This document shows positions 8,583 through 15,571 of a stretch of 38,416 bases of DNA, in pieces. Below the pieces are notes generated by a model. That model did no database searches, was not told the origin of the DNA, and was given only the letters and a program-made list of their open reading frames with translations. The position numbers were made by a program, and so were the translations under genes. The stretch is from Thiohalocapsa sp964524185 (GTDB taxonomy: Bacteria > Pseudomonadota > Gammaproteobacteria > Chromatiales > Chromatiaceae), in assembly GCA_964524185.1 (NCBI GenBank), contig CAZGCI010000037.1, positions 1 through 38,416 on the forward strand, in the 5' to 3' direction. Position 1 is the first letter of the stretch; each line of letters starts with the position of its first letter.

Positions 8583-10178
8583 CTAAGATGCCAGTTGCCT
8601 GACCAAGGCCTCCAGCGCCGGCGGGCCGCGGCTATCGATGAAGAGGGCTCGGCGGCGCTCCGCGTCGGTGAGCGCCTCACGTCCCGCGAATTGTTGCTCA
8701 AGGACGGCGACCCCGGCCTCGGAGGCGTCCTCGCCGGCGGCTTGCCGCTCCTGCACGCGGCGCAGGAGCGTGGACCGCGGGGCGTCCAGCGCCAGGATAT
8801 CAAAGGGGCAACCCAGCTCAGCGGCCAAATCGCGGAAACGCTGCCGCCGCGACGCCGCCAGGAATGTGGCATCCACCAGCACGCTGTATCCCGCGGTCAA
8901 GCCCTCCCGTGCCACCTCCAACAGGCGTGCGTAAGTGCGCCGGGTACCGTCGGAGCTATAGATGCCGGTGCCGGGCTCGGCCCCGGTGCGGGCCAGGGGC
9001 GGGAGCCCGAACAGGCGCTTGCGTTCCACATCGGAGCGGACATGGATCAACGGGAGTCGCTCGCTCAGCCGGTTGGCCAGCCACGTCTTGCCGGAGCCGG
9101 AGAGCCCGCACAGGATGACGAGTCGCGGCACTGCCGGCCGCCGACTGCAGGCCAGTGCCTGGCGGACATAACTGCCCAAGGCGTCCTCCTGCGACGCCTG
9201 CGCATGGTGATGCTGGGCGGCGCCGATGGCGGTGACCTTGGCGCGCACCAGAGCCCGGTAGACCAGATAGAAGCGCAGCAGGGCGAGGGCGCCGTAGTCA
9301 CCGCTGTGCATCAGGTAACCGTTGAGTACCCGCCGCGCTTGCGCGACTTCCCCGGCGTAGGCTAGGTCCATGAGCAGGAACGCCAGCTCGCTCACGGTGT
9401 CGATCCAGCGCAGTGCGGCATTGAATTCGATGCAGTCGAAGATCAGCGGCTCACCGTCCAACACGGCAATGTTGCCGCGGTGCAGGTCCCCGTGGCACTC
9501 GCGGATGAATCCGCTACGCAGACGCTCGGCAAGTCGTCCCGACAGCAGCTCATAGTGTCGTTGCGTCCATTGCTCCAAGCGCGCGAGCTGCGCGGCGAGC
9601 CGCCCCGCCGGCGCCGCCGCGTCGCGGATCATCGCGAAGTTCTCCCGCATCGGCGCCAACACCTGCGCGGGCGCACCGTACGGACCGTCTGGTGTCATCG
9701 CCGGCACGGAGGCATGGAAGGCGGCGATCCGGGCCGCGAGTGCGTCGGCCACGTCCGGTGTGAGCGCCTGGCGGGTCAAAAGCGCGGCTTGCGGGAACCG
9801 GCGCAGGTGCACCGCGACCTCCTGCACCGGTCCATCGCCGCCGAGCCGGGGTGTCTCAGCCGTCCCGGTGATGGGCACAACGCCGAGGTAGAGCGTCGGC
9901 GCCAGACGCCGATTGAGGCGCACCTCTTCTTCGGCGAAATGACGCCGCCGCGCCAGGGTAGAGAAGTCGAGGAAGCCAAGATTCACAGGTTTTTTGAGCT
10001 TGTAGACGGCGTCGCCCGCGAGCAGCAGACGGGAGATATGCGTCTCCAGCACAGCGACGTCGCCAGCGCCCTCCAGCTGGGCGCGCAGGCGCGCGACGAG
10101 CGCTGCTTGCTGACGGTCAACGCAATCGCTCTCAGCGCTTCGATGGACGTCTCGGCTACTTGCGCAAGGCACTCTCAC
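8583..10178 (-). CDS. Bifunctional APH-like kinase / P-loop ATP-binding protein
   Basis: A 531-residue fusion. The N-terminal about 340 residues resemble aminoglycoside-phosphotransferase-type kinases: the N-lobe phrase Y-K-L-K-K-P-V-N-L-G-F-L-D-F-S, and a catalytic loop E-C-H-G-D-L-H-R-G-N followed by I-F-D-C-I-E-F. The C-terminal part is a P-loop kinase domain with Walker A G-L-S-G-S-G-K-T near residue 358 and a later V-D-A-T-F. This architecture is widespread in proteobacteria; its substrate is not established, and it should not be read as a resistance gene. The reading starts at GTG 10178, close to the divergent DUF2892 gene. No strong ribosome site is seen, so the exact start is uncertain. 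Confidence 0.85.
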   Translation of the reverse strand: MRVPCASSRDVHRSAESDCVDRQQAALVARLRAQLEGAGDVAVLETHISRLLLAGDAVYKLKKPVNLGFLDFSTLARRRHFAEEEVRLNRRLAPTLYLGVVPITGTAETPRLGGDGPVQEVAVHLRRFPQAALLTRQALTPDVADALAARIAAFHASVPAMTPDGPYGAPAQVLAPMRENFAMIRDAAAPAGRLAAQLARLEQWTQRHYELLSGRLAERLRSGFIRECHGDLHRGNIAVLDGEPLIFDCIEFNAALRWIDTVSELAFLLMDLAYAGEVAQARRVLNGYLMHSGDYGALALLRFYLVYRALVRAKVTAIGAAQHHHAQASQEDALGSYVRQALACSRRPAVPRLVILCGLSGSGKTWLANRLSERLPLIHVRSDVERKRLFGLPPLARTGAEPGTGIYSSDGTRRTYARLLEVAREGLTAGYSVLVDATFLAASRRQRFRDLAAELGCPFDILALDAPRSTLLRRVQERQAAGEDASEAGVAVLEQQFAGREALTDAERRRALFIDSRGPPALEALVRQLAS

Positions 10179-10228
10179 TCACCATGATTGCGGGATCTCA
10201 ACGCGGACACAGACAACCGAGGTCAACC

Positions 10229-10429
10229 ATGTCCATCGAACGCATCGTACTCGCCGTCGCCGGCAGCTTTGTGCTGATCTCCGCCATCCTCGCTTACACC
10301 GTCAGCGAATGGTGGCTGCTCTTCACCGGCTTTGTCGGGCTGAATCTGCTGCAATCGGCCTTCACAGGCTTCTGCCCGCTGGCCACCATTCTGAAGAAGC
10401 TCGGCAAGCAACCCGGGCCGGCCTTTTAG
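10229..10429 (+). CDS. DUF2892 (YgaP-type) inner-membrane protein
   Basis: A 66-residue protein with two hydrophobic segments (about residues 5-23 and 26-44) and the ending A-F-T-G-F-C-P-L-A-T-I-L-K-K-L-G. This is the signature of DUF2892, the membrane part of YgaP-like proteins, which elsewhere is often fused to or found with rhodanese domains. No rhodanese is adjacent here. The ATG at 10229 is preceded by a weak CGAGG site. The conserved Cys in F-C-P is retained. Its role is unknown; a link to sulfur metabolism is only suggested by the family and the genome context. Confidence 0.8.
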   Translation: MSIERIVLAVAGSFVLISAILAYTVSEWWLLFTGFVGLNLLQSAFTGFCPLATILKKLGKQPGPAF

Positions 10430-10462
10430 GGCGGCGACACCTTATAGACGGACGAGCGACCG

Positions 10463-10530
10463 GGTCGCCGGCGCGTCAGCGGGCCGCTCACTGGTAAGAG
10501 GCGAGGGCGAAGGGCCAAGGGCCAAGGGCG
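10463..10530 (+). repeat. Dispersed GC-rich element, shortened copy
   Basis: This stretch shares the core CGCCGGC-rich segment and the AGGCGAGGGC plus AAGGGCC tandem units with the two longer copies at 11846-12000 and 25007-25168. It lacks their leading GAGGCGATGCCTC box and their distal half. It sits between convergent genes. Confidence 0.55.
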
Positions 10531-10536
10531 GCGGTG

Positions 10537-11001
10537 CTACTGCAAGTAGCGTCCAGCGGAGCCCAGTACGGTGGTCACCAGACCAAGGCTCAGGTTGACC
10601 AGGATGATGCGCCGGATGATCCCCACGCGCTGCGCGGCACGCTCCCAATCATGGCTCGCCACCAGCCGATCGAGTCCGCGGTAAGGGACGAAATACAGGT
10701 AGGCGAAGAGCGTGCTCATCACCAGGGCGAGGGCAATCATCACGTGCACATGCCAGCCCATAGCGTTGCCGTAGACGCCTGAGAAGATCCAAAAGCCGCT
10801 GCCCCAGAGCAGCACGACGGCGAGCCAGACCCAAAGGAAAAAGCGGCTGAACACCGCCTGCAGCAGCGGCAGCCGCTGGGGTGGGGCCAACTGCTCTTGC
10901 GCCGACGGGCGCAGCGCGACGTGCGCGAAGAACATCCCGCCGATCCAAACAACGGTGGCGAGCTGGTGCAGGGCGATGGCGATGGCGAGTTGTTGTGTCA
11001 T
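10537..11001 (-). CDS. CopD-family membrane protein
   Basis: A 154-residue protein with four predicted membrane helices. Helix 1 contains A-L-H-Q-L-A-T-V-V-W-I-G-G-M-F-F-A, the pattern of the CopD (copper resistance D) domain with a His early in the helix. Later segments include G-W-H-V-H-V-M-I-A-L-A and a C-terminal helix starting I-I-R-R-I-I-L-V-N. CopD proteins are linked to copper uptake or handling, though small single-domain members such as this may bind haem or have other roles. The cbb3 oxidase assembly genes of the same region also depend on copper, but there is no operon link. The downstream edge meets a dispersed repeat. Confidence 0.8.
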   Translation of the reverse strand: MTQQLAIAIALHQLATVVWIGGMFFAHVALRPSAQEQLAPPQRLPLLQAVFSRFFLWVWLAVVLLWGSGFWIFSGVYGNAMGWHVHVMIALALVMSTLFAYLYFVPYRGLDRLVASHDWERAAQRVGIIRRIILVNLSLGLVTTVLGSAGRYLQ

Positions 11002-11046
11002 GGTACTGCGATGACCAGGGCGGCGAGGCCCCAGAGCGGCGAGCGA

Positions 11047-11751
<705 letters not shown>

Positions 11752-11845
11752 GGGCCCTCCTCACTAGATTGCTTGACCGCACCAGATGTTTGCAGATGCG
11801 TCGAGTTTTCCACGCCGCGTCGTTTGCCCGGCGCCGGCAGGGGGA

Positions 11846-12000
11846 TAAGGGCCGCGGGCCGAGGGCCGAGGGCCGAGGCGCAATCGCGAACGCCAGGACA
11901 GCGCGACCGCGCCTCGGCCCTTGGCCCTTGGCCCTTGGCCCGTCACCGACCCGCTCGCGTGCCGGCGCCCTAGTCCCCCGTCGGTGTGAGGCATCGCCTC
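11846..12000 (-). repeat. Dispersed GC-rich element, full-length copy
   Basis: Read on the minus strand from 12000, this begins with the box GAGGCGATGCCTC, runs through a GGCGCCGGCACGC core, three AAGGGCC-type 7-base units, a variable centre, and closes with CGCCTCGGCCCT and further CTCGGCC units. The arrangement matches the copy at 25007-25168 in order and largely in sequence. The two outer arrays are mutually complementary, so a transcript could fold into a long hairpin. It fills much of the gap 11752-12242, where no gene is seen. Confidence 0.75.
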
Positions 12001-12242
12001 GTACTGCGCGGGGTCTGGTCTGCCCGCCGCCGCACCGTGCCCGCCAGCGACATCAAGGGCCCTATGGTACGGGCAATGCGCGGCGGAGCCCAAGGACAGG
12101 GTGAGCACCCGGGGCGGCAGGATGGCGACACAAGGCTGTGCACGGGCCGCCTTGGCGCCTACACTGCGCGCCCTTGATCGCGCCCGTCACTCCCGCGGCT
12201 CGTCGATCCGGTGGCGTCAGGCCGCCGCCCTTTGTCAGGCCA

Positions 12243-12872
12243 ATGCGCATGCCCCACCCCGACGTCCTGCTCATCGAAGCGTCCGATGCCGCCCGCTATG
12301 CACTGCGCCTGGAGCTTCAGTCCCTGGGCGCCGCGGTGCGCCAGGCGCAGAGCGTGGAGCAGGCCCTGCCCGCCCTGCGGGCGCGGCGCCCGGATCTGAT
12401 CATCTCGGCCCCGACGCTGCCGGGCATGAACGCACTGGATCTGCTTGAGCTCCTGCGCGGAAGCGACGGCGGCAAGGCACCACCGGTCATCATCCACTCC
12501 CCAGCTGCTGACTGGCCGTTGGCCGGACCCGCGATCGCCCGGGGCGCACTGGCTGTGGTGGACACGCAGGCCCTGCGCAGCGGCCTTCCGGGCTGGCTCG
12601 GTGATGCAGCAGCCCTGTCGCCCGCAGCCCTATCGCCCGCAGCTGAGTCGCCCCCGGCTGCCTGCGACGCTCCATCCTCAGCCAACACGAGCGGCGTCAG
12701 CACCGCCGCGGCTTCTGTGATCCCCGCCGCCCGCTCATTTCTGCTCCGCCTGGCACCTGCATGGCTGCAACGCGCCGCCCTCAGTGCGGCCCACTGCCGG
12801 GCGCTTCTGCTGGTTGGCACGCTGCTGGGTCTGGTCATCGGCCTTGGGGTTGCGGCACTTCTGCAGGGCTGA
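12243..12872 (+). CDS. Degenerate receiver-domain protein with C-terminal membrane tail
   Basis: A 209-residue protein. Residues 1-125 follow the CheY-like receiver pattern (V-L-L-I-E-A-S, then R-P-D-L-I-I-S-A-P-T-L-P-G-M-N-A-L-D-L-L), but the phosphorylation residues are replaced. The usual acidic pair is E-A, the phospho-acceptor Asp position is Ala in I-I-S-A-P, and the conserved Lys region reads V-D-T-Q-A. A Pro/Ala/Ser-rich linker (about 125-165) leads to a single hydrophobic C-terminal helix (L-L-L-V-G-T-L-L-G-L-V-I-G-L-G). It therefore looks like a phosphorylation-independent, tail-anchored pseudo-receiver. ATG 12243 or 12249 may be used. The DsrC-like gene follows after 153 bases; no histidine kinase is near. 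Confidence 0.75.
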   Translation: MRMPHPDVLLIEASDAARYALRLELQSLGAAVRQAQSVEQALPALRARRPDLIISAPTLPGMNALDLLELLRGSDGGKAPPVIIHSPAADWPLAGPAIARGALAVVDTQALRSGLPGWLGDAAALSPAALSPAAESPPAACDAPSSANTSGVSTAAASVIPAARSFLLRLAPAWLQRAALSAAHCRALLLVGTLLGLVIGLGVAALLQG

Positions 12873-13025
12873 CGTCGTCGGGAGATCCCGCCGCCACCCA
12901 ACATCCACGGGCCCCGGATTGTGCAAGGCGCTTGACGCCCGCCGTGTGGTCCAGTACCACTGCGGATCTCGCGGCGCGTTCACAGGGGACGCGTGCCGCG
13001 CTGACAACCGAGGAGGACGACACCC

Positions 13026-13385
13026 ATGGCTGAGACAATGCAAGACATCATGAATCCCGGCGCCCGGTCGCAGGACCCGGACTTTCCCAACGCACCGGGG
13101 GATTGGTCACGCGCGAGCGCGCAGGCGACCGCCAAGGACGAGGGCATTGAGCTCACGGACGACCACTGGGCCGTGATCCGTGCGATGCAGCATTTCTTCG
13201 CCGACGACGCAGCACCCAACGTCCGTGCACTGCACGATGCACTGGACGAGCACTTCCATGGGCAAGGCGGTCTCAAATATCTCTACGGGATCTTTCCCGG
13301 CGGGCCCGTCGCCCAAGGCTGCCGACTCGCCGGCCTAGAGATGCCGCCGGGGGCGGTTGACCCCTCGTTCGGCAGCGTGCAGTAA
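13026..13385 (+). CDS. DsrC/TusE-family protein with a single conserved cysteine
   Basis: A 119-residue protein with family features: D-W-S-x-x-x-A-Q-A-T-A, L-T-D-D-H-W-A-V-I-R, and the C-terminal G-G-P-V-A-Q-G-C-R-L-A-G-L. In DsrC two cysteines 11 residues apart in the C-terminal arm carry a trisulfide. Here the first is kept (Cys99), but the position of the last one is Ala110, and the arm continues V-D-P-S-F-G-S-V-Q. It therefore cannot do the DsrC disulfide/trisulfide cycle or TusE sulfur transfer in the usual way, and a regulatory or binding role is inferred. A GAGGAGG site at about 13010-13016 supports the ATG at 13026. The exchanger gene follows after 40 bases. Confidence 0.88.
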   Translation: MAETMQDIMNPGARSQDPDFPNAPGDWSRASAQATAKDEGIELTDDHWAVIRAMQHFFADDAAPNVRALHDALDEHFHGQGGLKYLYGIFPGGPVAQGCRLAGLEMPPGAVDPSFGSVQ

Positions 13386-13425
13386 CACAACCACGGCGGC
13401 GTGGCCTCCGTTCAGCCCGTCGCGC

Positions 13426-14454
13426 ATGGAGCCCACAGCCGCCCTCGTCTGGAGCCAGTACGGCCTCTGCGTGCTCGCCATCGGCATTGCCGGCGTCAAG
13501 CTGACCGACTATGGCGATGCCATCGCTGATAAGACCGGCTTAGGCGGCTCCTGGGTGGGACTGGTGCTCATCGCCACCGTGACCTCCCTGCCGGAGCTGG
13601 CGGCCGGTATCACCGCCTCCGCCGTCGCCTTGCTGCCGGACATCGCCGCCGGCAACGTCTACGGCGCTTGCGTCTACAACCTGCTGCTCTTCGCGGTGCT
13701 GGACCTGTTCAGCCGGCAGCGCCCAATCCTCGCGCGGGTGCAGCGCCAGCACGTGATCACCGCCGGCTTCGGCGTGCTGTTGATCAGCATCTCGGGGCTG
13801 GCGTTGGTGGCGGCAGAAGCAGGCCTGTCGACCCTAGCTGGACGCCTGTCCTGGGGCACCCCAGCGATTGTGCTGCTCTACGCCGTGGCCATACGCACCC
13901 TGCATGGCTTCCATGAGCAAGAGGTTCAGGCATTCGCCGACCTAGAACCAGACCGGTACACGGATACGGCGCTGCACTGGGTGGCCGTGCGCTATGCGCT
14001 GGCCGCCATCGTCGTCATCGCAGTGGGCATCGCCCTGCCCTATGTGTCCGCGGATCTGGCCTCACTGATGCACTGGAACCAGTCCTTCACCGGTACCCTC
14101 TTCACGGCCTTCAGTACGACGCTGCCGGAGCTGGTGGTCACCCTCGCCGCGCTGCGCCTGGGTGCCGTGGACATGGCTGCCGGCAACATCCTCGGCAGCA
14201 ACCTGTTCAACATGCTGGTGCTTGCGGTGGATGACCTGGTCTACACCCGCGGCGCCTTCTATGCGGACATCTCCCGAGGGCACCTCGTGTCTGCCTTCAC
14301 GGCTGTCGCCATGACCGGCATCGTCGTTGCTGCCGTCTATCTGCGGCCGCGTGAGCGAGTGCTCGGCATCGGCAGTTGGGCGAGCCTTGGCCTCATTGGA
14401 CTCTTCGCCCTCAACGCCTGGCTCGCGTTCTATGTCGGCGATGGCGGGCGCTGA
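13426..14454 (+). CDS. CaCA-superfamily cation exchanger (sodium/calcium exchanger type)
   Basis: A 342-residue membrane protein with about ten helices and two inverted alpha repeats. The second is canonical: S-T-T-L-P-E-L-V-V-T-L-A-A-L followed by A-A-G-N-I-L-G-S-N-L-F-N. The first keeps T-S-L-P-E-L-A-A-G-I-T-A and A-A-G-N-V-Y-G-A-C-V-Y-N, so its usual G-S-N is changed to G-A-C. The family exchanges sodium or protons for calcium across the inner membrane; ion choice here is unknown. ATG 13426 fits the first helix; an in-frame start at 13357 would overlap the DsrC-like gene. It probably shares a transcript with that gene. Confidence 0.88.
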   Translation: MEPTAALVWSQYGLCVLAIGIAGVKLTDYGDAIADKTGLGGSWVGLVLIATVTSLPELAAGITASAVALLPDIAAGNVYGACVYNLLLFAVLDLFSRQRPILARVQRQHVITAGFGVLLISISGLALVAAEAGLSTLAGRLSWGTPAIVLLYAVAIRTLHGFHEQEVQAFADLEPDRYTDTALHWVAVRYALAAIVVIAVGIALPYVSADLASLMHWNQSFTGTLFTAFSTTLPELVVTLAALRLGAVDMAAGNILGSNLFNMLVLAVDDLVYTRGAFYADISRGHLVSAFTAVAMTGIVVAAVYLRPRERVLGIGSWASLGLIGLFALNAWLAFYVGDGGR

Positions 14455-14479
14455 ATCCAGTCAATTGAGGTGACAACGC

Positions 14480-14953
14480 TTGCTGGAGACGGCGCAACAG
14501 GTTCATAGCACCAGCTCCCGGCTGCGTCTGCGCCTTCCGGCACGCCGCCGGGACGACACCTGGTTCCGCCGGGCGGCCATGGTGCTGGTGGCACAGCCTG
14601 GGGTGGCCGGCGTCCAGACGGATGCAGCACGGGCCTCCCTGACGCTGCACTTCCGCACCGACGCCGCTGGGCTAGCCGTGCGCCGCGCCGCGGTGCTTGC
14701 CGCCGCGGGGATTCGCGCGGAAGCACAACCCCAGGGCCCAGGAGTCGACTACACAGTGCCTGTCGCCGGCGCTCGTTTGCGCGCGGATCGGCGCACCATC
14801 GCACTTGGCATCCTGCTGCTATTGCTCACACGCAACCTGATCCGCAGCGGTTGGCTCGCGCCGGGGCTTGCCCTGCTTTGGTTCCTCTGGGAGAGCCTGC
14901 CGGCGCTGCGCGGCCGAGTGCTGAGCGGCTCCAGGGTGCCATCCGGTCGGTGA
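14480..14953 (+). CDS. HMA-like domain membrane protein
   Basis: A 157-residue protein using a TTG start at 14480, preceded by GAGGTGA at about 14467-14473. Residues 8-85 look like a ferredoxin-like heavy-metal-associated fold (S-S-R-L-R-L-R-L-P, then G-V-A-G-V-Q-T-D-A and L-T-L-H-F) without the metal-binding C-x-x-C, as in the HMA_2 type. Two C-terminal hydrophobic helices (T-I-A-L-G-I-L-L-L-L-L and L-A-P-G-L-A-L-L-W-F) follow. It is convergent with ccoS and lies 25 bases after the exchanger gene. Such proteins occur near P-type ATPases; its function is unknown. Confidence 0.65.
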   Translation: MLETAQQVHSTSSRLRLRLPARRRDDTWFRRAAMVLVAQPGVAGVQTDAARASLTLHFRTDAAGLAVRRAAVLAAAGIRAEAQPQGPGVDYTVPVAGARLRADRRTIALGILLLLLTRNLIRSGWLAPGLALLWFLWESLPALRGRVLSGSRVPSGR

Positions 14954-14971
14954 CGCCATGAGCCGTGCCCG

Positions 14972-15154
14972 TTAGTCGTCTGCGTCCGGGAAACGCCGCG
15001 GGTCACGCTCTTCGACGTCGTCATCCATCAGGATGCGTTGGCCGTCGCCATCGAGATCTTCGAACTGTCCGCTGCGGGCGGCCCAGAACAGCACCCCAAC
15101 GGCGACGAGGCCGAGCACGAGCATGCCGGGGATCAGGCCATAGATGACTTCCAT
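14972..15154 (-). CDS. ccoS: cbb3-type cytochrome oxidase assembly protein CcoS
   Basis: A 60-residue protein with one N-terminal membrane helix (I-P-G-M-L-V-L-G-L-V-A-V-G-V-L-F-W-A) followed by the diagnostic G-Q-F-E-D-L-D-G-D-G and R-I-L-M-D-D-D. CcoS is needed to insert cofactors into the cbb3 oxidase. The ATG at 15154 is preceded by GGAGGC on the minus strand; the GTG one codon upstream is less likely. It is downstream of ccoI as expected, but a 417-base repeat-filled gap separates the two genes. Confidence 0.93.
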   Translation of the reverse strand: MEVIYGLIPGMLVLGLVAVGVLFWAARSGQFEDLDGDGQRILMDDDVEERDPRRFPDADD

Positions 15155-15170
15155 CACTGCCTCCGCAGGG

Positions 15171-15541
15171 GTTGAACCTAGAAAGAGTGGTCGACCGCTT
15201 CAATACGCATTCAACCTAGAAAGAGCAGTTGGACGGTCGTCAGGGTGCGTCCCGCGTGGTGTCCAGCAAGGCACAACGACGCGGAATAGTCATTCTATTC
15301 CAAGGAGTTGTAACGCAGCTGGGCGCCGCGCGGGACGTGCCCTGGCGGCCGTAGCGCCCTTCACCCGGCGGGTGACTACCCAATGCCTCCAGACCCCCAA
15401 TCATCTCAGACGTTTGCATGTGAGGCTAAGCGGTCAACTGCTCTTTCTAGGTTCAAGTGCCCGTGCCCACTGGGTCGCCATCGTCCTTCGCGCTTCACCC
15501 ATCGGGTGCACTGCGCTACGGCCCCTGTTTCTAGGTTGAAC
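15171..15541. repeat. Nested palindromic repeat element between ccoI and ccoS
   Basis: Four copies of the motif TTSAACCTAGAAA (near 15172, 15210, and inverted near 15444 and 15528) are arranged two forward, two reversed, so the block is bounded by inverted repeats. Three of them extend into AGAGYRGTYG-type sequence. Inside lies a second, separate palindrome (15249-15336). No reading frame in the block looks coding. The structure suggests a non-autonomous mobile or REP-like element. Confidence 0.75.
15249..15336. repeat. Long imperfect palindrome centred on GAATAG-TCATT-CTATTC
   Basis: Outer arms GTCCCGCG (15249-15256) and CGCGGGAC (15329-15336) are perfectly complementary. The match continues inward through GGYGYCCAGC with only transitions that allow G-U pairing. 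The central arms GAATAG (15284-15289) and CTATTC (15295-15300) flank a 5-base loop. A transcript of either strand could form one long hairpin. Confidence 0.8.
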
Positions 15542-15571
15542 GCTAACGGCCGCCCTTGCAGCCCGCCGTGC

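Noticed and set aside
8583..10178. Antibiotic resistance kinase
   Set aside because: The APH-like fold is shared with many housekeeping kinases, and the fusion with a P-loop domain is a common chromosomal protein of unknown substrate.
11840..11950. Rho-independent terminator for pgl
   Set aside because: Strong complementary GC arrays exist, but they lie upstream of pgl, there is no T tract, and they match a dispersed repeat family.
15171..15541. CRISPR-like repeats
   Set aside because: Only four short motifs with unequal spacing and mixed orientation; no regular spacers and no cas genes.
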